Shown in pieces: positions 5,995 to 12,298 of a DNA stretch of 12,298 nucleotides (position 1 is the first letter of the stretch; every line of letters starts with the position of its first letter). A program made the position numbers and the translations under genes. The stretch is taken from NCBI GenBank assembly GCA_900757025.1, contig CAAEMG010000177.1:1-12298 (forward strand), in the 5' to 3' direction. The DNA is from Clostridia bacterium (GTDB taxonomy: Bacteria; Bacillota; Clostridia; Lachnospirales; Anaerotignaceae). The notes below the pieces were generated by a model. It saw only the letters and a list, made by a program, of their open reading frames with translations. It was not told the origin of the DNA and made no database searches.

Positions 5995-7917
5995 TTATAA
6001 ATCATATTCATGTTCCGTATTTAAAAACTCAATAAATTCTTTTTCCGCAAGAGGCTGTGAAAAATAAAATCCTTGAATGTAATCAACATCGGCATCTATA
6101 AGAAAATCAACGTCTTTTTTGCTTTCTGCACCTTCGGCAACAATGCTGAACCCTAAATCTTTAAATGTTTTAACAAGGTTTTTGTATAATATTTCTTTTT
6201 CTTTGTTTTTGAACACATTTACAAGCATAGAATAATCCATTTTTATTGTTACGAAGGGCAATGTCATTACAGAATCAAGATTGGCATAGCCGGAGCCGAA
6301 ATCATCAAGACATATGCTTATATTCAATTTTTTCATTTCTTCTGACCATTTTTTAATTTCATCGTTGTAAATTGTTGCGGCTGTTTCTGTTATTTCAAAC
6401 TGAATAAGACCGGAAGAAATATTAAATTCATCAAGTATATTTTGTATTCTTTCGGAAACGGTTGTGCTTAAAAATGTTGAAGGCGAAAGATTTACTTTAA
6501 GGCTTTTAAGTAATTTATAAAGCTCTTTGTGGCGGGTTAAAAAAGAACATACATTTTTAAATATACATATTTCCGTATGGGAAATTTCACCGTTACTTTC
6601 TGCCACAGGTATAAATTCAGAAGGCAGTATAAGCCCGTATTGCGGATGATGAAGCCTTACAAGAGCTTCTGCACTTGTGAAACACTTTCCTTTTACGGAA
6701 TATATAGGCTGATAATATACGTCAAAAAGATTGTCATTTATTGCCGTACAAAGATATTCTTCTATATTTTTTTTTCTTGTATATTTTTCTATTATTTCGC
6801 TGTCTGCCGCCAGTATTGTGCCTTTTCCTTTTTCTTTTGCCCTAAGTATAAGGTAATCGGCAAAATCGGTTATTTCCTGCGGCGAAAAATATTGATTATT
6901 GCCGTCTATTGTGCATATGCAGGCAGAAATGTGCATTTTAATTTCATTTATTATGTACGGACGGTTGAATATTTTTTTTATATTCTCCGTTATTCTCAAA
7001 CATTCTCTGTGATTTGGGCATAATATAAAGAAACGGTCACCTATAAAGTGGAAAACATTTCTTCTTCCTGCCGTCTGAACAAAGCTGTCTGCCAAATCCT
7101 GAAGAAGAATATTGCATTTGTCCATTCCGAAAACCAGATTTATTCTTTTTAAATTGTCTATGGCTATTATTATTGCACAGGCAGAACTTTCCCTTAAAGA
7201 TATATCTTCCAAAACGTCGTTAAGAATTGTTATGTCTTGAAGCCCTGTAATGCTGTCTTTTCGCAGAAACGGATTGTTTATTGTTATAAGGGCAATAATA
7301 AAAGAAACGGCAATGCTTATGCTTGTAAGAGAAATATTTTTAAATATAAATTGCAGAACTATAAAAAACATATTTAAAAATATAAATTCACATACAATAA
7401 AAAACTGCTTTTTTCTGAAATTTTTTCTGTGAGAAAAAACATCGGCAAACATAATAAGAAGATATATTATTCCGTAAAAATGTAATATGGGATATAATTT
7501 TCCATGCACAAAATTTCCTTTTAAATCGAAGCCGTAAACATAACTTGTAAAATTATTTGAAATAAAAATCAAAATTACAAAAATATAGGGAACTGACATT
7601 AAAATAATGTATTTTGCATTGCTTTTTTTAATGTCGTGTCTTAAAAAAAGTATGTACAGCATAAGAAGAAATGGCATGGTAAGGCTTACGATATGAAATA
7701 CGAAAACAAATATTTTTGTGGTTAAAGGCGAAACAGAGTAATATCCCGCTAAAAAAAGCGCTGAAAAAACAGTAAGCAGTATATCCGCAATGGCAAAGCC
7801 CGTAAAAATATTAAAAAAACGGCTTGAAATAGTTTTTGGCTGTTTTTCAAAACAAAACTGTATAAGTATAATTAAAAATATAATAAGAGAGCATATTGCA
7901 AAATTTACATTGCGCAT
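5995..7917 (-). CDS. Seven-helix membrane protein with degenerate GGDEF and intact EAL domain (predicted c-di-GMP phosphodiesterase)
   Basis: A 640-residue protein. The ATG at 7917 is preceded by GGCGGTG (7928-7934), 10 bases away. Residues 1-215 hold about seven hydrophobic helices (roughly 5-22, 36-58, 67-92, 102-121, 143-162, 171-193, 196-213), a likely sensory membrane module. Residues 220-375 are a GGDEF-like domain starting at DSITGLQD, but the signature is I292-G-D-R-F296, so cyclase activity is unlikely. Residues 385-635 are an EAL domain with the expected key residues: E417-A-L-x-R421, N476, E508, D538-D539, K559, E595 and Q615. Hydrolysis of c-di-GMP to pGpG is therefore predicted, perhaps controlled by the membrane part and by nucleotide binding to the GGDEF relic. 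It is transcribed alone, divergent from the symporter gene. The coding DNA looks more AT-rich than its neighbours. The signal sensed is unknown. Confidence 0.9.
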   Translation of the reverse strand: MRNVNFAICSLIIFLIILIQFCFEKQPKTISSRFFNIFTGFAIADILLTVFSALFLAGYYSVSPLTTKIFVFVFHIVSLTMPFLLMLYILFLRHDIKKSNAKYIILMSVPYIFVILIFISNNFTSYVYGFDLKGNFVHGKLYPILHFYGIIYLLIMFADVFSHRKNFRKKQFFIVCEFIFLNMFFIVLQFIFKNISLTSISIAVSFIIALITINNPFLRKDSITGLQDITILNDVLEDISLRESSACAIIIAIDNLKRINLVFGMDKCNILLQDLADSFVQTAGRRNVFHFIGDRFFILCPNHRECLRITENIKKIFNRPYIINEIKMHISACICTIDGNNQYFSPQEITDFADYLILRAKEKGKGTILAADSEIIEKYTRKKNIEEYLCTAINDNLFDVYYQPIYSVKGKCFTSAEALVRLHHPQYGLILPSEFIPVAESNGEISHTEICIFKNVCSFLTRHKELYKLLKSLKVNLSPSTFLSTTVSERIQNILDEFNISSGLIQFEITETAATIYNDEIKKWSEEMKKLNISICLDDFGSGYANLDSVMTLPFVTIKMDYSMLVNVFKNKEKEILYKNLVKTFKDLGFSIVAEGAESKKDVDFLIDADVDYIQGFYFSQPLAEKEFIEFLNTEHEYDL

Positions 7918-7967
7918 AAGCTTTTATCACCGCCGTGTGAAAAAAATAAATTAATTTAGTCTATTTT

Positions 7968-7997
7968 ATCATATATAAATGTAAAAAGATATGTAAA
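7968..7997 (-). promoter_or_regulatory. Possible promoter of the EAL gene
   Basis: Read on the minus strand, TTTACA (7992-7997) and TATGAT (7968-7973) are separated by 18 bases, about 50 bases before the start codon. The surrounding DNA is extremely AT-rich, so other matches exist. The rest of the 292-base divergent gap (7918-8209) shows only AT-rich sequence and the symporter promoter. Confidence 0.35.
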
Positions 7998-8127
7998 AAA
8001 CATATATAAATATTAAAATTTTGAAAAAATTCATTAAAAAAATACAAAGTATTGTATAAATAAAACATAAATGTGTTTGTGTGACGTACAAAAGATTTTC
8101 TGTAAAAATATATTTTTTTGTAAATCC

Positions 8128-8156
8128 TTGATTTAAAAGGAATAGTTTGGTATACT
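8128..8156 (+). promoter_or_regulatory. Promoter of the PutP symporter gene
   Basis: TTGATT (8128-8133) and TATACT (8151-8156) are 17 bases apart, and TGG directly before the -10 gives an extended -10 (TGnTATACT). Transcription should start near 8163, leaving a leader of about 47 bases with no visible riboswitch. Confidence 0.7.
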
Positions 8157-8209
8157 TTTAAATTATATTCTTTGAATATACAAAAGAAATTTTTGAAAGG
8201 ATGAAGATT

Positions 8210-9709
8210 ATGAAAGTTGCACAGATAATTAAACTTGTAATACTTGGTTTATATCTGATGGGTATGCTTTTGGTAGGTATACTTACTTATGCTAAAAATG
8301 AAGATTTTCAGGATTATGTTCTCGGCGGAAGAAAACTTGGCAAATGGAGCACAGCCCTTTCGGCGCAGGCGTCTGATATGAGCGGATGGCTTTTGGTTGG
8401 TCTTCCGGGTGCGGCATATCTTTCCGGCGTAGAGGCAGGATGGATAGCTATAGGTCTTGCCGTCGGTACATATGCAAACTGGAGAGTTGTTGCCAAAAGA
8501 CTTAGAATATATACAGAAAAAGCAGGAAATTCACTTACTCTTCCTGATTATTTTGAAAAAAGATTTGACGATAAAAGCGGAATTTTAAGACTTATTCCGG
8601 CTCTTGTTATAATTATTTTCTTTACTGTTTATACAGCGGCACAGTTTTCAACAGGAGCAAAACTTTTTGAAATGCTTCTTGGTGTTCCATACCAGATGGC
8701 ACTTATTCTTGGAGCAATCGTTATAATCGGCTATACATTTTTGGGCGGATTTTTGGCTGTTTCGTTTACAGATGTAATACAGGGCCTTCTTATGTTTTTT
8801 GCCCTTATAGTTGTTCCTGTTTTTGCTGTTGTCCAGCTTGGCGGAATTGATAAAGTAAAGCTTGGCGTTCTTTCAATAGACCCTAATTTCCTTAGTCTTT
8901 TTAAGGCAACAGGCTCAAACGGAAATGTTCCTTTGCTTACTATAGTAACAAATATGGCATGGGGTCTTGGATATTTCGGTCAGCCACATATTCTTGCAAG
9001 ATTTATGGCTATACATGACCCAGAAGAACTTAAAGCCTCAAGAAGAATTGCCATGATTTGGGTTATAATTTCACTTTTCTCATCAATTATATGTGGTGTT
9101 ATTGGACGTCTTTACTTCCTTGACTCACCTTTGGGAGATTCTGAAGAGGTATTTATGCTTATGGTAAACCAGATGTTCCCGGCTGTTATAGCAGGCATAT
9201 TCCTTGCGGCTATACTTGCGGCAAGTATGTCTACAGCCGATTCACAGCTTCTTGTTACAGCTTCATCCATATCTGAAGATATATACAATAAATACATAAA
9301 TAAAAATGCAGATGACAACAAGAAACTTATGGCGGGCAGAGCGGCTGTTATAGGTGTTTCAATTATCGCCGTTATAATAGCTTTCGACCCTAACAGTTCT
9401 GTTTTCGGCCTTGTTTCAAATGCTTGGGCAGGCCTTGGTGCGGCCTTCGGCCCTGTTGTTCTTCTTTCTGTTTTCTGGAGAAGAATGAACCGTTTTGGTG
9501 CAATGGCAGGCATGGTTTCCGGTGCGGCAGGGGTTATAATTTGGAATACACTTGAAAAAACATTCCCTAATGTTGAAATATTCCAGCTTTATGAACTTCT
9601 TCCGGCGTTTATAATTTCTGTAATATGTATATATGTTTTCTCTGTTTTAACAGAGGCTCCTTCAAAAAATGTGCTTGATACATTTGATGAGGTAAGGGGA
9701 TTGGAATAA
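8210..9709 (+). CDS. putP: Sodium/proline symporter PutP (SSS family)
   Basis: A 499-residue polytopic membrane protein of the sodium:solute symporter family, close to the E. coli PutP length. Two ATGs are possible, at 8201 and 8210. The second is chosen because AAAGG (8196-8200) lies 9 bases before it, whereas it directly abuts the first. The segment SAQASDMSGWLLVGLPGAAY is close to PutP, and D56 corresponds to the essential sodium-site Asp (D55 in E. coli). NSLTLPDYFEKRFDD and AASMSTADSQLL, containing the second sodium-site Ser/Thr pair, are also PutP-like. It imports proline with sodium, for use as nutrient, as an osmoprotectant or in Stickland-type fermentation. Which of these applies cannot be told, as no proline enzyme gene lies nearby. 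It is monocistronic, with its own promoter and terminators. Confidence 0.9.
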   Translation: MKVAQIIKLVILGLYLMGMLLVGILTYAKNEDFQDYVLGGRKLGKWSTALSAQASDMSGWLLVGLPGAAYLSGVEAGWIAIGLAVGTYANWRVVAKRLRIYTEKAGNSLTLPDYFEKRFDDKSGILRLIPALVIIIFFTVYTAAQFSTGAKLFEMLLGVPYQMALILGAIVIIGYTFLGGFLAVSFTDVIQGLLMFFALIVVPVFAVVQLGGIDKVKLGVLSIDPNFLSLFKATGSNGNVPLLTIVTNMAWGLGYFGQPHILARFMAIHDPEELKASRRIAMIWVIISLFSSIICGVIGRLYFLDSPLGDSEEVFMLMVNQMFPAVIAGIFLAAILAASMSTADSQLLVTASSISEDIYNKYINKNADDNKKLMAGRAAVIGVSIIAVIIAFDPNSSVFGLVSNAWAGLGAAFGPVVLLSVFWRRMNRFGAMAGMVSGAAGVIIWNTLEKTFPNVEIFQLYELLPAFIISVICIYVFSVLTEAPSKNVLDTFDEVRGLE

Positions 9710-9719
9710 TTGTATTAAA

Positions 9720-9753
9720 AAAGCCTGATATATTTGTTTATATATCAGGCTTT
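9720..9753. terminator. Hairpin 1 of a tandem terminator pair between convergent genes
   Basis: A perfect 14-bp stem (9720-9733 with 9740-9753, core AAAGCCTGATATAT) has the loop TTGTTT. On the plus strand the stem ends in only three T. On the minus strand the stem runs into six T (complement of 9717-9722). It may therefore stop transcripts of both the symporter gene and the oppositely directed reductase gene. Confidence 0.75.
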
Positions 9754-9773
9754 CCGTATTTTACGCAGTATAA

Positions 9774-9808
9774 AAGCCCGATATATAAAGCGTATCGGGC
9801 TTGTTTTT
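9774..9808 (+). terminator. Hairpin 2 of the tandem pair, terminator of the symporter gene
   Basis: AAGCCCGATA (9774-9783) pairs with TATCGGGCTT (9793-9802), with an added wobble pair inside. G and then T runs interrupted by A follow (9804 onward). This is the stronger plus-strand terminator of the two. The T-rich tail runs into the reductase stop codon at 9813-9815. Confidence 0.8.
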
Positions 9809-9812
9809 ATTT

Positions 9813-10730
9813 TTATTTTTCTCCGCTTTCTCTTGCAATAACAAGATGAACAACTATATCGTTAACAGGTGTAGGAACACCGAGTTTTTTACCTTCGTCA
9901 ACAATAGCACCGTTTATGGCTCTTATTTCTGTTTTGTTTCCTCTGTCAATATCCTGGAACATTGATGCTTTATTCATGCTTGTTGAACGGCATACGTCAT
10001 AAACGTGTTCAAATGGGTCTGGGCAGGCAAATTTAATCCCCTTTGCTTTTGCAACGGCAACAGCCTCTGCAATAAGTTTGTCCTGAACATATGAAGCCGC
10101 TTCGTTTTCATGTGTTCCGAGGTTTCTGAGCTTTGTAAGTGCGCCGATTGGGTTAATGCCTACGTTTACAATAAGTTTTGTCCAAACAAGGCTGTTTACA
10201 TCGTCAACTTCATGTATTTCAAAACCGCCGTTTCTTAAAGCCTCGGCAAGTTTGTTAATTCTTGGGGTAATTCCGCCTTTGTATTCGCCGATGGAAATTG
10301 AACCTGTTTCACTTGAAATAACATTGCCCGGAGAAATTGTTGTGCTGCCGAATGTTGTTGTGCCAACAAAAACATTATCTTCGCCAAGTATTGAAGAAAT
10401 TGTTTCATAGTTTCCTACGCCGTTTTGCATTGTAAGAAGAACTGTGTTAGGACCCATAAGTTTTTTGCAGTCCTCGGCTGCCGTAACATTATCATAAGAT
10501 TTTACGGCAAAAATGATTATATCGGGAATACCAGCTTCTTCAATTTTGTCTGTAATTTTTAATGGTAATACCTGTTCTTTGTCGCCACGTTTAATTTTAA
10601 GACCGTTTTTTTGTATGGCGTCAACTATGGCTTTGTTCTTTTCAACTACTGTAACGTCCTGTCCCGCATTAAACAGAATAGAGCTGAAAAGTGAACCTAT
10701 AGAACCTGATCCTATTACTACAAATTTCAT
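9813..10730 (-). CDS. panE: Ketopantoate reductase family protein (2-dehydropantoate 2-reductase, PanE/ApbA)
   Basis: A 305-residue soluble oxidoreductase, the usual family length. The ATG at 10730 is preferred: GAAGGGGTG (10737-10745) lies 6 bases upstream, while the in-frame GTG at 10739 is inside that site. Residues 1-30 form the NADP-binding fold start with GSGSIG (7-12). MQNGVGN lies at 101-107. The C-terminal ApbA domain carries K185 in WTKLIVNVGINPIGAL, S256 in SMFQDI and E268 in KTEIRAING, matching the catalytic Lys and Glu of characterised PanE. The textbook reaction is NADPH reduction of 2-dehydropantoate to pantoate for coenzyme A. No panB, panC or panD lies nearby, and paralogues of this family can act on other 2-oxo acids, so the pathway role is less sure than the family. 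Confidence 0.85.
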   Translation of the reverse strand: MKFVVIGSGSIGSLFSSILFNAGQDVTVVEKNKAIVDAIQKNGLKIKRGDKEQVLPLKITDKIEEAGIPDIIIFAVKSYDNVTAAEDCKKLMGPNTVLLTMQNGVGNYETISSILGEDNVFVGTTTFGSTTISPGNVISSETGSISIGEYKGGITPRINKLAEALRNGGFEIHEVDDVNSLVWTKLIVNVGINPIGALTKLRNLGTHENEAASYVQDKLIAEAVAVAKAKGIKFACPDPFEHVYDVCRSTSMNKASMFQDIDRGNKTEIRAINGAIVDEGKKLGVPTPVNDIVVHLVIARESGEK

Positions 10731-10788
10731 ATAAAACACCCCTTCAAAAAAATAAAAATTATTTTTTAATGCCTTATTTTTTAACTAC

Positions 10789-10817
10789 AGTGTATCACTT
10801 TATGGTTAATAAGTAAA
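10789..10817 (-). promoter_or_regulatory. Promoter of the ketopantoate reductase gene
   Basis: On the minus strand TTTACT (10812-10817) and TACACT (10789-10794) are 17 bases apart, and TGA before the -10 gives an extended -10 pattern. The start of transcription would be near 10782, about 50 bases before the ATG. The gap up to 10899 holds nothing else recognisable. Confidence 0.55.
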
Positions 10818-10899
10818 TAAAAATATATACAAAATTTCGTTGAATTACGTATTTTTCAGCTTCGTGGTATTATGTCATTTTTTACCATTTTATAAATAT

Positions 10900-10924
10900 A
10901 AAAAAAGCGGCACATAAGTGCCGC
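10900..10924 (-). terminator. Rho-independent terminator of the AGCS symporter gene
   Basis: GCGGCAC (10907-10913) pairs with GTGCCGC (10918-10924) around ATAA. On the minus strand a run of seven T follows (complement of 10900-10906). It begins 5 bases after the stop codon and separates this gene from the reductase gene, which therefore relies on its own promoter. Confidence 0.9.
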
Positions 10925-10929
10925 CATAA

Positions 10930-12298
10930 TTACTTATTCTTTGCAGCTTCGTCCCATACAGGAAGATTTATGCCTGCAATTTTTGATGTGAAAGGTGTTC
11001 CGTCGTTTAATTCAAAGTGTTTCCATGCTTTAAGCACATATTTGAAACCGATGTACTGAAGAGGAAGGTTGCAATATACCATAAGTATGTTTGCAAAATC
11101 GCTTAAATCCCAAAGAGCACCTAAATCCATTCCGGCAATGTTTGTTATAACGCCGAATGAAATTACCACAAGGCAGAGAATACGTATTATTGTTATAAAA
11201 GCATGGCTGCTTGAAATTCTGTTTGCACACATTTCCGTAAATGACATAAAGCCTAAAAGACATGTATATGCAAAAAGACCGAAACATACGCTTACGGCAA
11301 GAGTAACAGGAGTGTAAAGACCGCTGTTTCCTGTAAGAGCACCGCATGATGTAAGGAATTTTTCAAGTTTGCCAAGCTCAAACCAAGCCTGTGCATCGTT
11401 TGAAAGCCACATACGTCCAAGAATAACGACAAAACCTGTAAGTGTACATACAACTATTGTATCAAGAAAAACGCCTATGGCCTGAACACAGCCCTGTTCG
11501 CAAGGGTGTTTTACGTGTGCGGCAGCGGCAGGCATTGTTATTGTACCCTGACCGGCCTCGTTAGACATAAGGCCTCGTTTTATACCCTGGCTGAGGGCAA
11601 GGCCAAATGCACCGCCGAAAACAGCGTCAGGTTTAAAAGCCTGTGTGAAAACTGCTTCAAAGAACCAAGGTATTAATTTAAAGTTGAATACAATAAGAAG
11701 AAAAGCAGTAACTACATATATAACAGCCATGAAAGGAACTATAACGTCTGTTACTTTTGTAACCTTTTTGATACCGCCAAAGCTTATTATTGCTGTTGAA
11801 ATAATGAGAACGGCAAAAGAAACAAGATAAAGTGTTGAGTCTGTTTCAAATGTTGTTCCTGTAATCGTTCCGGCTATTGCGCCTATTGCCGATATTGTGT
11901 TAAAGCCCTGTGCAGGGAAACAGAGAAAAGCATAAACTATGTATAAAAGGCTTAATACAACTCCGGCAAGAGCAGAATCTTTAAGAAGTCTTCTGCCGTA
12001 AAAAGGCATACCGCCAACATATTCGTCGTCACGCTTTTCTTTAAAAATCTGAGAAAGAGTTGATTCTGCAAAAGCTGTTGCCATGCCGAAAAATGCCGAA
12101 AGCCACATCCAGAAAAGTGCTCCGGGGCCGCCTATTGAAATGGCACCTGTAACACCGAGTATGTTTCCGGGGCCAACACGCATGGCTGTTGAAAGCAGAA
12201 AGGCCGTAAGAGAAGAAATGCCTACAGCAGAGCTTTTGCTGCTCATAAGAACTTTAAGACCATACTTAAATTTACGAACCTGAACAAAGCGGAGGTTA
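10930..12298 (-). CDS. Sodium:amino-acid symporter, AGCS (alanine or glycine:cation symporter) family, N-terminus outside window
   Basis: The frame stays open to the right edge, so 455 residues are visible and the true start lies beyond. The ATG at 12246 is internal: the 17 codons before it read LRFVQVRKFKYGLKVL, which fits the family's segment ahead of the first core helices. AGCS landmarks are GPGNILGVTGAISIGGPGALFWMW near the start, then SNEAGQGTITMPAAAAH (near 11516-11566), HPCEQGCVQAIGVFLDT, and about nine hydrophobic helices overall. These proteins import alanine, glycine or related amino acids with sodium. The canonical SAPI after SNEAGxG is TITM here, so this is probably a sub-branch and the exact substrate is uncertain. 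The hydrophilic tail ends in AAKNK. A strong terminator follows. Confidence 0.9.
   Translation of the reverse strand, partial: NLRFVQVRKFKYGLKVLMSSKSSAVGISSLTAFLLSTAMRVGPGNILGVTGAISIGGPGALFWMWLSAFFGMATAFAESTLSQIFKEKRDDEYVGGMPFYGRRLLKDSALAGVVLSLLYIVYAFLCFPAQGFNTISAIGAIAGTITGTTFETDSTLYLVSFAVLIISTAIISFGGIKKVTKVTDVIVPFMAVIYVVTAFLLIVFNFKLIPWFFEAVFTQAFKPDAVFGGAFGLALSQGIKRGLMSNEAGQGTITMPAAAAHVKHPCEQGCVQAIGVFLDTIVVCTLTGFVVILGRMWLSNDAQAWFELGKLEKFLTSCGALTGNSGLYTPVTLAVSVCFGLFAYTCLLGFMSFTEMCANRISSSHAFITIIRILCLVVISFGVITNIAGMDLGALWDLSDFANILMVYCNLPLQYIGFKYVLKAWKHFELNDGTPFTSKIAGINLPVWDEAAKNK

Noticed and set aside
10156..10410. Plus-strand open frame inside the reductase gene
   Set aside because: Antisense to a clear PanE-family gene with its own promoter and ribosome binding site.
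12241..12246. ATG at 12246 as the true start of the AGCS symporter
   Set aside because: No ribosome binding site precedes it, the frame remains open to the window edge, and the upstream codons read as family-like protein sequence.

Overview
The window reads as chromosomal DNA of a low-GC, single-membrane Gram-positive anaerobe, most likely class Clostridia and perhaps close to Lachnospirales. This rests on AT-rich intergenic DNA, strong AGGAGG-like ribosome binding sites, many U-tailed hairpin terminators, a lipoprotein-type solute-binding protein, and an FtsEX gene pair next to a C-terminal processing protease. The genus cannot be named from the sequence alone. No tRNA, rRNA, CRISPR array, transposase or phage gene was seen.

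Layout. (1) 1-2664, plus strand: the 3' part of ftsE, complete ftsX overlapping it by 11 bases, a terminator, then an S41 protease with its own terminator. This is a cell-division and cell-wall block. (2) 2791-5766, plus strand: a promoter, then a three-gene ABC importer (lipoprotein, permease, ATPase) of the TrpXYZ-like COG2984/COG4120/COG1101 type. A GC-rich hairpin separates the first two genes, the last two overlap by one base, and the operon ends in a strong terminator. (3) 5767-5994: a gene-free stretch carrying an unusually dense set of inverted repeats, read here as a dispersed-repeat-like or RNA-forming element. (4) 5995-7917, minus strand: a seven-helix membrane protein with a degenerate GGDEF domain and an EAL domain with all key residues, predicted to be a c-di-GMP phosphodiesterase. 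(5) 8128-9709, plus strand: a PutP-type sodium/proline symporter behind a good extended -10 promoter. (6) 9720-9808: two tandem hairpins with near-identical left arms between convergent genes. (7) 9813-10730, minus strand: a ketopantoate-reductase family protein with its own promoter. (8) 10900-12298, minus strand: an AGCS-family sodium/amino-acid symporter with its terminator. Its N-terminus lies beyond the right edge.

The genes mostly form separate transcription units, each with a visible promoter or terminator, so the window is a run of housekeeping and nutrient-uptake genes rather than one integrated system. A shared theme is amino-acid uptake, with one putative ABC importer and two sodium symporters. 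No convincing new multi-gene system was found. The least ordinary item is the structured element at about 5787-5983, followed by the GGDEF-degenerate membrane phosphodiesterase and the duplicated terminators.
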